Origin: CAVXHQ01 sp963789535
Lineage (GTDB): Bacteria > Pseudomonadota > Alphaproteobacteria > Rhodobacterales > Rhodobacteraceae
Direction of reading: 5' to 3'
NCBI GenBank assembly: GCA_963789535.1
Contig: CAWBKU010000003.1
Span: forward strand, 62,001-126,000
Length of the DNA: 64,000 bases
The notes beneath the pieces are model-generated. The model made no database searches, was not told where the DNA came from, and was given only the letters and a program-made list of their open reading frames with translations. Positions 47,528 to 59,326 of the stretch are shown here, one piece after another. Every line of letters begins with the position of its first letter. The stretch's first letter is position 1. The translations under genes and the position numbers were made by a program.

Positions 47528-48922
47528 ATGGCGGCGCAGGACTTCGATATGGTGGTGATCGGCGCGGGCCCCGGCGGCTATGTCGCGGCGATCCGCGGCG
47601 CGCAACTGGGCCTCAAGGTCGCCTGCGTCGAGCGAGAGCATCTGGGCGGCATCTGCCTCAACTGGGGCTGCATCCCGACCAAGGCGATGCTGCGCTCCTC
47701 CGAGGTGTTCCACCTGATGCACCGGGCAAAGGAGTTCGGCCTCAAGGCCGAGGGAATTTCCTACGACCTCGACGCGGTGGTGAAACGCTCGCGCGGCGTG
47801 GCCAAGCAACTGTCGGGCGGGATCGGGCATCTGTTCAAGAAGAACAAGGTGACGACGATCATGGGCACCGCGAAGCTGGCGGGCGAGGGCAAGGTGACGG
47901 TCACGACCGACAAGGGCACCGAGGAGCTGACGGCAAAGGCGATCGTCGTCGCGACCGGCGCGCGGGCGCGCAACCTGCCCGGCCTCGAGGCGGACGGCGA
48001 ACGGGTCTGGAACTACAAGCACGCCCTCGTGCCGCCGCATATGCCCAAGGAGTTGCTCGTCGTCGGCTCCGGCGCCATCGGCATCGAATTCGCCAGCTTC
48101 TACAACACACTCGGCGCCAAGACGACGGTGGTCGAGGTGATGGACCGGGTTTTGCCGGTCGAGGACGATGAGATCAGCGCCTTCGCCAGGAAAGCCTTCG
48201 TGAAGCAGGGCATGACGATCCTCGAAAAGGCGACGGTGAAGAAGCTCGACCGCGCATCGGACAAGGTGACAGCGCATATCGAGGTGGGCGGCAAGACGGA
48301 GACCAAGGTCTTCGACACGGTTATTTCCGCCGTCGGTATCGTCGGCAACACCGAAGATCTGGGGCTGGAAGAAGCGGGTGTGAAGATCGACCGCACCCAT
48401 GTCGTGACCGATGAATTCTGCCGCACCGGCGTCCCCGGCCTCTACGCCATCGGCGACATCGCGGGCGCGCCCTGGCTGGCGCACAAGGCGAGCCACGAGG
48501 GCACCATGGTCGCCGAACTCATCGCGGGCAAGCACGCCCACCCGATCAAGCCCGGCTCCATCGCGGGGTGCACCTATTGCCAGCCGCAGATCGCGAGCGT
48601 CGGCATGACCGAGGCGAAGGCCAAGGAGGCCGGTTTCGACATCAAGGTGGGCCGCTTTCCGTTCATCGGCAACGGCAAGGCAATCGCGCTCGGCGAGGCC
48701 GAGGGGATGATCAAGACGATCTTCGATGCCAAGACCGGGGAACTCCTCGGCGCGCACATGATCGGCGCGGAAGTGACAGAACTCATCCAGGGCTACATCG
48801 TCGGCCGACAGCTCGAGACGACCGAGGAAGACCTGATGCGAACCGTCTTTCCGCATCCGACCCTGTCGGAGATGATGCACGAAAGCGTCCTCGACGCCTA
48901 CGGGCGCGCCATCCACTTCTGA
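47528..48922 (+). CDS. lpdA: Dihydrolipoyl dehydrogenase
   Basis: FAD flavoprotein (E3) that reoxidises lipoamide in 2-oxoacid dehydrogenase or glycine-cleavage complexes. The 464-residue protein has the FAD motif IGAGPGGYVAAIRG, the redox-active Cys43/Cys48 in GGICLNWGCIPTK, an NAD motif VVGSGAIGIEFAS and the C-terminal His-Glu base in HPTLSEMMHE. No lipoyl domain is fused and no E1/E2 genes are adjacent. ATG 47528 has GGAGG 7 nt upstream (GTG 47525 also possible). A terminator follows. Confidence 0.95.
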   Translation: MAAQDFDMVVIGAGPGGYVAAIRGAQLGLKVACVEREHLGGICLNWGCIPTKAMLRSSEVFHLMHRAKEFGLKAEGISYDLDAVVKRSRGVAKQLSGGIGHLFKKNKVTTIMGTAKLAGEGKVTVTTDKGTEELTAKAIVVATGARARNLPGLEADGERVWNYKHALVPPHMPKELLVVGSGAIGIEFASFYNTLGAKTTVVEVMDRVLPVEDDEISAFARKAFVKQGMTILEKATVKKLDRASDKVTAHIEVGGKTETKVFDTVISAVGIVGNTEDLGLEEAGVKIDRTHVVTDEFCRTGVPGLYAIGDIAGAPWLAHKASHEGTMVAELIAGKHAHPIKPGSIAGCTYCQPQIASVGMTEAKAKEAGFDIKVGRFPFIGNGKAIALGEAEGMIKTIFDAKTGELLGAHMIGAEVTELIQGYIVGRQLETTEEDLMRTVFPHPTLSEMMHESVLDAYGRAIHF

Positions 48923-48942
48923 ACGGGTGCCGCGACGATGAG

Positions 48943-48974
48943 AAACGGCGGCGGGAGGAACCCGCCGCCGTTTT
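48943..48974. terminator. Bidirectional terminator between lpdA and the VWA gene
   Basis: A perfect 13-bp stem (48943-48955 with 48961-48973), loop aggaa, T4 on the plus side and A3 on the other, between convergent 3' ends. Confidence 0.85.
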
Positions 48975-48996
48975 GCGTTCTTGCGGCGCTTCGGGC

Positions 48997-51477
48997 TCAG
49001 TCGGCAGTTACGGTGATCGGTACGCGCACCATGACATGCCCGTCCTGTTCGAGCTGGTATCGCACCTCGTAGTCGCCCGGTTCTGCGGGCAGGCGCAGAG
49101 TTGCCGGATTGCCCTCGCTCGTCCGGACGTATGCGATATAGCCTTCCGCGCCGACCTCGCCGATCGAGATGTAGTCGCGCGGGTAATCGGGTCCGTCCCA
49201 GCCCACCGTGACCGTTTCTGCCGACAGCGCAACGTTCGGCTGCACGACGAGCCGAACGGTGACGGGTGTCACGACGATCGTGGAGACGCCGATGATCGCT
49301 CCATCCTGTTCGAGCTGATAGCGGATGGAATAGGTCCCCGGTTCGGTCGGCAGGACCAAAGCGGTCGGATTGCCGGTATCGGTGCGGGTGTAGTTGATGT
49401 ACCCGCTCTCGCCGGTAACGCCGACCGACACATAGTCGCGGGGATAGTCTGGCCCGTCATGGGCGACCATCACGATGGACCCGACGGGGGCCTCTGCCGG
49501 GACCATGATCGTAACCTTCAGGTCGGTGACGGTGATCGGCCGGGTGGCGATGATCTCTCCGTCCTGTTCGAGCTGATAGCGCAGTTCGTACTGCCCCGGC
49601 TCGGTCGGCATCGGCAGGGTGACGGGGTTGCCCTCGCTGACACGGACATAGTTGACGTAACCGCTTTCGCCCGGCCGTCCGACCGAGATGTAGTCGCGGT
49701 CATAATCCGGCCCGGTCCACCCGACGCTGAGCGGTTCGCCGATCACGGCCGTGTCGGGCGCCGTCAGACTGGCCTGAACATCGGTGACGGTGATCGGCCG
49801 GGTGGCGATGATCTCTCCGTCCTGTTCGAGCTGATAGCGCAGTTCGTACTGGCCCGGCACGGTCGGCATCGGCAGGGTGACGGGGTTGCCCTCGCTGACG
49901 CGGACATAGTTGACGTAACCGCTTTCGCCCGGCCGTCCGACCGAGATGTAGTCGCGGTCATAATCCGGCCCGGTCCACCCCACGCTGAGCGGTTCGCCGA
50001 TCACAGCCGTGTCGGGCGCCGTCAGACTGGCCTGAACATCGGTGACGGTGATCGGCCGGGTGGCGATGATCTCTCCGTCCTGTTCGAGCTGATAGCGCAG
50101 TTCGTACTGCCCCGGCTCGGTCGGCATCGGCAGGGTGACGGGGTTGCCCTCGCTGACGCGGACATAGTTGACGTAACCGCTCTCGCCCGGCCGTCCGACC
50201 GAGATGTAGTCGCGGTCATAATCCGGCCCGGTCCACCCGACGCTGAGCGGTTCTCCTGCAATGGCCGTGTCGGGCGCGGTTAGGGTGGCGGACACTTCGG
50301 TGACGGTGATCGGCCTTGTGGCGATGACCTCGCCGTCAGACGCCGTGTGATAGCGCAGTTCATAGGCGCCGGGCGTGGTCGGCATGAGCAGGTCGAGGGG
50401 ATTTCCCGCCTCGATATATGAATAGTTGACATAGCTTTCATCGCCGACCGCAGCCACGGCGATATAGTCGCGCGCATTGCCGGGGCCGGTCCAGCCGACC
50501 GTGAGTTGCGATCCGGCGGGGCCTGTGTCCGCCGCTGTCAGAGTGGCCACGGGCGTCAGGTCCACGTCCGGAAAGACGAAGGTGAGGGTCTGGATGTCCG
50601 GGGTCGAAATCGAGAAGGAGGCGTCCTGCGACGATTCCGTGACCGCGTCATAGACCGTGACCTCATAGGACGCCGCCTCGAGGTCGAGACCGAGGGGATT
50701 GCCCTCGCCGTCGTCGAGGATCGCCACGCCGTCGCGCGACAGCGTCCAGTTCAGCGGCGTCTCGATCATCGGCCCCTCCTCGGTGCCGCGCCGTGCCTGA
50801 AAACTGACCGCGCCGAGGATCGCCTCGGGTTCGGGCGCGGTCGCGATCCGGGTGAGGGCGGCGGCAAGCTCGTCGGCGTTCGAGGCCGTCAGGAACTGTC
50901 CGCCGGTCTCGTCGGCGATGCACTGCATCTGCGCCAGCGCGTCCGCCTCGGTAACGTCGAAGCCGACGACATGCGCGGTAAAGTCGATGCCCGCCTCTTC
51001 GAGGACACGGGCGGCCTCGCAGACGTTGGGATTGCAGGTCTCGATCCCGTCCGAGACGAGGATCACGGTCGCGGCCTGTTCCGTATAACGCAGCGCCTCG
51101 GCGGCGGCGATGACGCTGTCGGTCATCGGGGTCATGCCGCGCGGGTTGATCGCGTTCACCGCGTCGAGGATCGCGGACCGGTTGTCTGTGCCCGGCGCGA
51201 CCACCGTCTCGATGTCGGCGCAATCGCCGCGCGTGCGGTGGCCATAGACCGTAAGACCGAGGTTCTGATCGGCCGGAAAATCGGCAAGGATGTCGGCCAC
51301 GACCTCGCGGGCGATGACGATCTTGTTGATCCCGTCGATCTGTCCCCACATCGAGCCGGAACCGTCGAGCACGAGGATGGTGTTGGGCCGCTCTTGTGCC
51401 GTGGCGGCGAGGGGGACGAGGAAAGACAGCGAACAAGAAAGGACGAAACGGAATAGGGGGGGCATCGGACCAACCAT
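48997..51477 (-). CDS. Exported von Willebrand factor A protein with six Ig-like repeats
   Basis: An 826-residue protein. A signal peptide (FRFVLSCSLSFLVPLAATAQ) precedes a VWA domain (about 25-215) with intact MIDAS residues: ILVLDGSGSMWG (DxSxS), then GMTPM and VSDGIETC. A linker domain of about 80 residues follows, then six tandem 86-residue repeats to the C-terminus, each with GWTGPxxxRDYISVG and a GQYELRYQLEQDGE strand. Repeats 2, 3 and 4 are nearly identical. The pattern suggests a cell-surface adhesive or stalk protein. ATG 51477 or 51465 could be the start. Confidence 0.85.
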   Translation of the reverse strand: MVGPMPPLFRFVLSCSLSFLVPLAATAQERPNTILVLDGSGSMWGQIDGINKIVIAREVVADILADFPADQNLGLTVYGHRTRGDCADIETVVAPGTDNRSAILDAVNAINPRGMTPMTDSVIAAAEALRYTEQAATVILVSDGIETCNPNVCEAARVLEEAGIDFTAHVVGFDVTEADALAQMQCIADETGGQFLTASNADELAAALTRIATAPEPEAILGAVSFQARRGTEEGPMIETPLNWTLSRDGVAILDDGEGNPLGLDLEAASYEVTVYDAVTESSQDASFSISTPDIQTLTFVFPDVDLTPVATLTAADTGPAGSQLTVGWTGPGNARDYIAVAAVGDESYVNYSYIEAGNPLDLLMPTTPGAYELRYHTASDGEVIATRPITVTEVSATLTAPDTAIAGEPLSVGWTGPDYDRDYISVGRPGESGYVNYVRVSEGNPVTLPMPTEPGQYELRYQLEQDGEIIATRPITVTDVQASLTAPDTAVIGEPLSVGWTGPDYDRDYISVGRPGESGYVNYVRVSEGNPVTLPMPTVPGQYELRYQLEQDGEIIATRPITVTDVQASLTAPDTAVIGEPLSVGWTGPDYDRDYISVGRPGESGYVNYVRVSEGNPVTLPMPTEPGQYELRYQLEQDGEIIATRPITVTDLKVTIMVPAEAPVGSIVMVAHDGPDYPRDYVSVGVTGESGYINYTRTDTGNPTALVLPTEPGTYSIRYQLEQDGAIIGVSTIVVTPVTVRLVVQPNVALSAETVTVGWDGPDYPRDYISIGEVGAEGYIAYVRTSEGNPATLRLPAEPGDYEVRYQLEQDGHVMVRVPITVTAD
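49007..50554 (-). repeat. Six tandem 258-bp repeats inside the VWA gene
   Basis: The period is exactly 258 bp (86 codons), with units starting near 49007, 49265, 49523, 49781, 50039 and 50297. Units at 49523-50296 differ from each other at only a few bases, while the outer units are clearly diverged. Recent in-frame duplication or gene conversion of the inner copies is implied. Assemblers may mis-count such units. Confidence 0.9.
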
Positions 51478-51612
51478 GACTGAAAAATCTGGGCCAATGG
51501 TGCGACGGACGTGGTGCACTGTCAAACGCAATGACGGGAACGGTGGGGTAATCCGGAACTTCGACAGTGCCCGATCCCGAATGGCAGGATCCCGCGCTTT
51601 ATTTCCGTTCAT

Positions 51613-51627
51613 GTTCTGTTATTGTTC
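51613..51627 (+). promoter_or_regulatory. LexA (SOS) box before uvrA
   Basis: GTTC-TGTTATT-GTTC, an exact match to the alphaproteobacterial LexA operator GTTC-N7-GTTC, 103 bp before the uvrA start. uvrA is a classical LexA target. Confidence 0.8.
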
Positions 51628-51729
51628 TTCTCCGAGGGGTGGTGCGGTCGCCGAAATGGTCTATCTCTGGCCGGTCGCGGCCTGCATCTGCCCGGCACCC
51701 GCTTGGTGGCGGTTCTATGGGGGTTCTGA

Positions 51730-54611
<2,882 letters not shown>

Positions 54612-54615
<4 letters not shown>

Positions 54616-54983
54616 GCACGGTTCGTTGGCAGCGTGTCGAAGCAGGCATCGTATTTGCCGCGGCGCTGTCGGTCGGCATCTCGCTGGCGACGGATGGCGG
54701 TATCGCATGGTGGCTTATGCTGCTCGTCTTCTTTGCGCCGGATTTGGCGTTCGCGGGCTACCTTGCCGGGCCGCGCGCCGGTGCCCTCCTCTACAACATC
54801 GTGCATATCTATGGCTTCGGCGCGGCGGTCGCGATCCTTGGCCTTGCCCTCGAGTCCGAGGTGGCCGGTGCCCTCGGGATGTTGTGGATCGGACACGCCG
54901 GGTTCGACCGGATGCTGGGTTATGGCCTGAAGGAGCCGACGGGGTTCGCCGACACGCATCTGGGGCGGATCGGCCGGGGGTGA
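54612..54983 (+). CDS. DUF4260 membrane protein
   Basis: A 123-residue protein with three or four hydrophobic helices. The block LLVFFAPDLAFAGYLAGPRAG and the tail HAGFDRMLGYGLKEPTGF are the DUF4260 signature. Its GTG start overlaps the uvrA stop (GTGA), so it rides on uvrA translation and SOS induction. Function unknown. A strong terminator follows. Confidence 0.85.
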
Positions 54984-54989
54984 AACGGA

Positions 54990-55015
54990 AAAACCTTCCC
55001 CGCGGGGAAGGTTTT
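54990..55015. terminator. Bidirectional terminator between DUF4260 and mmsA
   Basis: A perfect 13-bp palindrome (54990-55002 with 55003-55015), with AAAA and TTTT at its ends, between converging genes. Confidence 0.8.
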
Positions 55016-55021
55016 CCTTCG

Positions 55022-55036
55022 TTAACAAGAGGTTAA
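55022..55036 (+). promoter_or_regulatory. CtrA-type motif TTAA-N7-TTAA in a convergent gap
   Basis: TTAA-CAAGAGG-TTAA between the terminator and the mmsA stop. It is an exact consensus match, but both flanking genes end here, so any regulatory role is unclear. Confidence 0.35.
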
Positions 55037-55047
55037 TTCAGGGCGAC

Positions 55048-56556
55048 TTATTCCATCGCCTTGAAGTTGAAGGCCGATCCCTCCTTGATGCCGGATGGCC
55101 AGCGCGAGGTGATCGTCTTGGTCCTTGTATAGAACCGGAAGGCGTCGGGCCCGTGCTGGTTCAGGTCGCCGAACACCGATTTCTTCCAGCCGCCGAACGT
55201 GTGGTAGGCCAGCGGCACCGGGATCGGCACGTTGATGCCGATCATGCCGACGTTCACGCGGGCCGCAAAATCCCGCGCGGCATCGCCGTCGCGGGTAAAG
55301 ATCGCGGTGCCGTTGCCGTATTCGTGGTCCATGGCGAGGCCGAGGGCCTCCTCATAGCTTTGCGCGCGCACCACCGACAGGACGGGGCCGAAAATTTCCT
55401 TGCGGTAGATTTCCATGTCCTTCGTCACCCGGTCGAAGAGGTGCGGCCCGACGAAGAAGCCGTCCTCGTAGCCCTGCAAGGAAAACCCGCGTCCGTCGAC
55501 GACGAGGTCCGCACCCTCGGCCACGCCGCTCTCGACGAGACGCTCGATGTTGGCCTTGGCGGCGGCGGTTACGACGGGGCCGTAATCCACGTCCTTGCCC
55601 GACGTATACGGGCCGACCTTCAGCTTTTCGATCCGGGGCACGAGGCGTTCGATCAGGCGGTCGGCGGTCTCGTCGCCGACCGGCACGGCGACCGAGATCG
55701 CCATGCACCGCTCGCCCGCGGCCCCGTATCCGGCGCCGATCAGCGCATCGGCGGCCTGATCCATGTCGGCGTCGGGCATGATGATCATGTGGTTCTTGGC
55801 GCCGCCGAAACACTGCACCCTTTTGCCGTTGGAACAACCGCGCCCGTAGATGTATTCGGCGATCGGTGTGCTGCCGACGAAGCCGATCGACTGGATCACC
55901 GGGTGGTCGATGATCGCATCGACCGCCGCCTTGTCGCCGTTGACGACCTGAAGGATGCCCTTCGGCAGGCCCGCCTCCTCCATCAGTTCGGCGAGCATGA
56001 GCGGCACCGAGGGGTCGCGCTCGGACGGCTTGAGGATGAAGGCGTTGCCGCAGGCGATGGCGGGGGCGAACATCCACATCGGGATCATCGCGGGAAAGTT
56101 GAACGGGGTGATGCCGGCGCAGACGCCAAGCGGCTGGCGCATCGAATACATGTCGATACCCGGCCCGGCGCTGTCGGTGAAATCGCCCTTGAGGAGTTCC
56201 GGCGCGCCGATGCAGTATTCGACTACCTCGAGGCCGCGCTGCACGTCGCCTGCTGCATCGGGCAGGGTCTTGCCATGCTCGCGGCTCAGCGCCTCGGCGA
56301 GCCTGTCCATGTCGCGATTGAGCAGTCCGACGAATTTCATCATCACCCGCGCGCGGCGCTGCGGGTTGACCGCCGCCCAGGCGGGTTGGGCGGCGGCGGC
56401 GACGTCGACCGCGCGCGCCATCTCTTCCGGGCCGGCCAGCGGCACGCGGGCCTGCACCTCGCCGGTGGCGGGGTTGAACACGTCGGCAAAGCGGCCCGAG
56501 GTGCCCTTGACGTGGGTGCCGTCGATATAATGGGTGAGGTCGGGGGCGGTGGTCAT
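55048..56556 (-). CDS. mmsA: CoA-acylating methylmalonate-semialdehyde dehydrogenase
   Basis: Oxidises methylmalonate semialdehyde (valine, thymine) to propionyl-CoA and malonate semialdehyde (from beta-alanine or inositol) to acetyl-CoA. The 502-residue aldehyde dehydrogenase has GVCAGITPFNFPAMIPMWM (near 145), GFVGSTPIAEYIYGRG and the catalytic Cys in GAAGERCMAISVAV (near 288). The position equivalent to the general-base Glu of ordinary ALDHs is replaced in the family's usual way (CFGGAKNH). A possible promoter with TATGAT at 56618-56613 lies 57 bp upstream. Confidence 0.94.
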   Translation of the reverse strand: MTTAPDLTHYIDGTHVKGTSGRFADVFNPATGEVQARVPLAGPEEMARAVDVAAAAQPAWAAVNPQRRARVMMKFVGLLNRDMDRLAEALSREHGKTLPDAAGDVQRGLEVVEYCIGAPELLKGDFTDSAGPGIDMYSMRQPLGVCAGITPFNFPAMIPMWMFAPAIACGNAFILKPSERDPSVPLMLAELMEEAGLPKGILQVVNGDKAAVDAIIDHPVIQSIGFVGSTPIAEYIYGRGCSNGKRVQCFGGAKNHMIIMPDADMDQAADALIGAGYGAAGERCMAISVAVPVGDETADRLIERLVPRIEKLKVGPYTSGKDVDYGPVVTAAAKANIERLVESGVAEGADLVVDGRGFSLQGYEDGFFVGPHLFDRVTKDMEIYRKEIFGPVLSVVRAQSYEEALGLAMDHEYGNGTAIFTRDGDAARDFAARVNVGMIGINVPIPVPLAYHTFGGWKKSVFGDLNQHGPDAFRFYTRTKTITSRWPSGIKEGSAFNFKAME

Positions 56557-56736
56557 GCGGTCTGGTCCTTGCCTGAGCGTCCCCGTTCGGGGCCGCGCGT
56601 TCCGTCCGGGCGATCATAGTGTGCCCAAGGGCCGGGCAAAACCCGCATTCGCCGCCGTTGTGCCGCGCAACGGTTGACAGCGCGGCCCGCGAGACGCGAG
56701 GCTGGCAGGGAAACCCTGCAACAGGAGATGGCACCG

Positions 56737-57171
56737 ATGCTCGTCCAACAAATTCTGGCCGGCAAGGCGAATACCGATGTGCTGACGGTAAGGCCCGACA
56801 GCCTGGTCTCCGATGCGGTAAAGATCCTGTCGGACAAACGGATCGGCACGGTGGTCGTCTCTGCCGACGGCGCGGCACCCGACGGGATCCTGTCCGAGCG
56901 CGACATCGTGCGTGAGTTGGGCAAGCGCGGTCCGTCCTGCCTCGACGAGGCGGTCTCGGGGATGATGACGCCAAGGCCGATCACCTGCGGTGTCGGCGAC
57001 AGTGCCGACGAGGTTCTGGCAACGATGACCGAAGGGCGGTTCCGCCATCTGCCGGTCGTGCGGGACGGCGCGATGATCGGCCTTATCTCGATCGGCGACG
57101 TGGTCAAGGCGCGGCTGTCGGAACTCGCGATGGAAAAGGATGCCCTCGAGGGGATGATCAAGGGGTTCTGA
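56737..57171 (+). CDS. CBS-domain protein
   Basis: A 144-residue protein made of one CBS pair: first CBS about 8-65 (TVRPDSLVSDAVKILSDKRIG), second about 78-135 (ITCGVGDSADEVLATMTEGRFRHLPVV and GLISIGDVVKARL). Such stand-alone Bateman modules bind adenine nucleotides and modulate partner proteins. ATG 56737 has AGGAG 9 nt upstream; ATG 56728 is too close to it. A perfect -35 TTGACA lies at 56674, with a poor -10. coaD follows. Confidence 0.9.
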   Translation: MLVQQILAGKANTDVLTVRPDSLVSDAVKILSDKRIGTVVVSADGAAPDGILSERDIVRELGKRGPSCLDEAVSGMMTPRPITCGVGDSADEVLATMTEGRFRHLPVVRDGAMIGLISIGDVVKARLSELAMEKDALEGMIKGF

Positions 57172-57259
57172 CGCACCCGGCGCAGCGTCTCGCCCTTGCA
57201 TCCGGGGGGCGCCTCGTGCGTTGGTGCACCCAACCGTCGCCGCGAAAGGGGACATCACC

Positions 57260-57751
57260 ATGCGCGCCGGCCTCTATCCCGGGACGTTCGATCCAATTAC
57301 CAACGGCCATACCGACATCATCCGCCGCGCCTGCCGACTGGTCGACAGACTGGTGGTGGGCGTGGCGATCAACGGTGGCAAGGGGCCGCTGTTCACGCTG
57401 GAGGAGCGGGTCGCGATGCTCGAGGCGGAATGTGCCGTCATCGCCGCGGCGACGCAGACGACGATCGAGGTGCATCCGTTCGAGAACCTGCTCATCGATT
57501 GCGCGCGCGACGTCGGCGCCGGGGTCATCATCCGAGGGCTGCGGGCAGTCGCGGATTTCGAATACGAATATCAGATGGTCGGCATGAACCGCGCGCTCGA
57601 TGCGTCGATCGAGACGGTGTTCCTGATGGCGGACGTCAAATACCAGGCGATCGCGTCGAAACTGGTCAAGGAGATCGCCCGTCTGGGCGGGGACGTGTCC
57701 AAGTTCGTGCCGCCCGCCGTGCGCGACGCGCTCGTGGCGCGTCTGCGCTGA
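57260..57751 (+). CDS. coaD: Phosphopantetheine adenylyltransferase
   Basis: Fourth step of coenzyme A synthesis: ATP plus 4'-phosphopantetheine gives dephospho-CoA. The 163-residue nucleotidyltransferase has the TxGH motif GTFDPITNGHTDII with His17, GLRAVADFEYEYQM near residue 95 and a C-terminal VSKFVPPAVRDAL. ATG 57260 fits; the frame is open to 57221 without homology. It ends 9 bp from the convergent DUF1127 gene. Confidence 0.96.
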   Translation: MRAGLYPGTFDPITNGHTDIIRRACRLVDRLVVGVAINGGKGPLFTLEERVAMLEAECAVIAAATQTTIEVHPFENLLIDCARDVGAGVIIRGLRAVADFEYEYQMVGMNRALDASIETVFLMADVKYQAIASKLVKEIARLGGDVSKFVPPAVRDALVARLR

Positions 57752-57760
57752 CGGCGTGGG

Positions 57761-57916
57761 TCAGCCGTAGACGGCCTGAGCGGCGGTGCGCCCGGCATCC
57801 TCGCGGAACATGCCGAGGTCGATGGCGGTCTCGAGCGGCATGGCGCGCAGTTCGCGCTTGGTGCGGGTGTATTGCGCATACTTTTGCAGGCGCATGCGGA
57901 GGGTGTTCAGGGTCAT
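57761..57916 (-). CDS. DUF1127-like micro-protein
   Basis: A 51-residue basic protein. ATG 57916 has GAGGAG 7 nt upstream, one of the best ribosome sites in the window. The body (RLQKYAQYTRTKRELRAMP, then ETAIDLGMFREDA) follows the DUF1127 pattern of an arginine-rich helix and a C-terminal segment. In Rhodobacter a DUF1127 protein (CcaF1) binds RNA and affects small-RNA processing. It converges on coaD. Confidence 0.72.
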   Translation of the reverse strand: MTLNTLRMRLQKYAQYTRTKRELRAMPLETAIDLGMFREDAGRTAAQAVYG

Positions 57917-58034
57917 GGCAGGCTCCTCTTTGGCTCTCGCCGTTGCGGTTGACGCTTACCTAAGCTGTCGACCGGCACCCGCAACGCCCTGAAGACGCGA
58001 AGCCGACCTGCGTTCAGTGCATGGCAAACGCATC

Positions 58035-58060
58035 GGGCCGCCCCTTGTTCGGAGCGGCCC
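58035..58060 (-). terminator. Probable terminator of gap
   Basis: A 10-bp stem with one G-U pair (58035-58044 with 58051-58060) after the gap stop on the minus strand; the following T tract is weak. Confidence 0.45.
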
Positions 58061-58090
58061 ACGGATCGGCTTGCGATGGCGCCGACGGAT

Positions 58091-59092
58091 CTACATCAGC
58101 TTGCCCATCGCCACGGCGACGTCGCCCATCCGGTTGGAAAAGCCCCATTCGTTGTCATACCAGCTCAGCACCCGGACGAAGTTGCCCGGCAGCACCTTGG
58201 TCTGGTCGAGCGCGAAGGTCGAGGACGCCGGGTTGTGATTGAAGTCGGTCGAGACCAGCGGCTCGTCGGTATAGGCCAGCACCCCCTTCATCGGGCCGTC
58301 GGCGGCGGCGACGATGGCGGCGTTGATGGCCTCGACGGTCACGGCGCGGTCCGCGACGAAGGTGAGGTCGACGCAGGACACGTTCGGCGTCGGCACCCGG
58401 ATGGAACTGCCGTCGAGCTTGCCCTTGAGGCCCGGCAGAACCAGTCCCAGCGCCTTGGCGGCGCCGGTCGAGGTCGGGATCATCGAGAGGGCGGCGGCGC
58501 GGGCGCGGTAGAGGTCCTTGTGCATCGTGTCGAGCGTCGGCTGATCGCCGGTATAGCTGTGGATCGTGGTCATGAAGCCGGTGACGATGCCGAACGCCTC
58601 GTCCAGCACCTTGGCCACCGGCGCCAGGCAGTTCGTGGTGCACGAGCCGCAGGAAACGACGAGCTGGTCGCTCTTCAGCGTCGTGTCGTTGACCTTCCAG
58701 ACGATGGTATTGTCGGCGCCGCTCGACGGGGCCGAGACGAGGACGCGCGAGGCGCCGTTCTCGAGGTGCACCTTCGCCTTCTCGCGGTCGGTGAAGATGC
58801 CGGTGCATTCGAGCGCGATGTCGACGTCGCCCCAGGGCAACTCGGCGGGATTGCGCATCGCCGTGACCCTCATCGCGCCGCGGCCGACGTCGATGCTGTC
58901 CTCGGTGGTGGTCACGCCATGCGGAAACTTGCCGTGCACGCTGTCATAGCGCAGCAGGTGCGCGTTGGTCTCGACCGGGCCGAGGTCGTTGATCGCCACG
59001 ACCTCGATATCGGTCCGTCCGCTCTCGATGATCGCCCGCAGGACGTTGCGCCCGATCCGGCCGAAGCCGTTGATGGCAACCTTGACTGTCAT
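58091..59092 (-). CDS. gap: Glyceraldehyde-3-phosphate dehydrogenase
   Basis: Glycolytic and gluconeogenic enzyme forming 1,3-bisphosphoglycerate. The 333-residue protein has the NAD fold KVAINGFGRIGRNVLRA, the catalytic Cys151 in CGSCTTNCLAP, His178 in FMTTIHSYTGDQ and the C-terminal SWYDNEWGFSNRM. The usual Asn-Ala before the catalytic stretch is Cys-Gly here. ATG 59092 is preferred over the open frame to 59164. On the minus strand TTGACC (59171-59166) with a 17-bp spacer to ATGTTG is a weak promoter candidate. Confidence 0.96.
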   Translation of the reverse strand: MTVKVAINGFGRIGRNVLRAIIESGRTDIEVVAINDLGPVETNAHLLRYDSVHGKFPHGVTTTEDSIDVGRGAMRVTAMRNPAELPWGDVDIALECTGIFTDREKAKVHLENGASRVLVSAPSSGADNTIVWKVNDTTLKSDQLVVSCGSCTTNCLAPVAKVLDEAFGIVTGFMTTIHSYTGDQPTLDTMHKDLYRARAAALSMIPTSTGAAKALGLVLPGLKGKLDGSSIRVPTPNVSCVDLTFVADRAVTVEAINAAIVAAADGPMKGVLAYTDEPLVSTDFNHNPASSTFALDQTKVLPGNFVRVLSWYDNEWGFSNRMGDVAVAMGKLM

Positions 59093-59185
59093 GACTGCGT
59101 CCTTTCGCGTGCCCGGCCCCGATGCGGGGCGTTGTTGGCCGCCAACATCGCCATTCCGTGCCAAAGGTCAACCGCCCGGACGGCC

Positions 59186-59326
59186 CTAGCGCCAGAACGC
59201 GAGGCGGTGGATCAGGTCGACGCCGCCGCGTGCGACGACCAGGCCGCCGCCCCAGCCCATCCACGCGTCGAGTGCCGCGAGGGCCGCGACGAGGAGGGCG
59301 ATGGTCAGGGCGATGCGCGTCGACAT
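59186..59326 (-). CDS. Small single-helix membrane protein
   Basis: A 46-residue protein upstream of gap on the same strand. ATG 59326 has CAGGG 4-8 nt upstream. Residues 5-22 are a hydrophobic helix (ALTIALLVAALAALDAW) followed by a Gly-rich turn and a basic-hydrophobic tail VDLIHRLAFWR. The product is not recognised; the reading frame continues upstream as a spurious extension over DUF808. Confidence 0.55.
   Translation of the reverse strand: MSTRIALTIALLVAALAALDAWMGWGGGLVVARGGVDLIHRLAFWR

Noticed and set aside
49007..50554. The 258-bp tandem array as a CRISPR or satellite
   Set aside because: It is in frame within one gene, units are 86 codons without spacers, and each encodes the same Ig-like fold.
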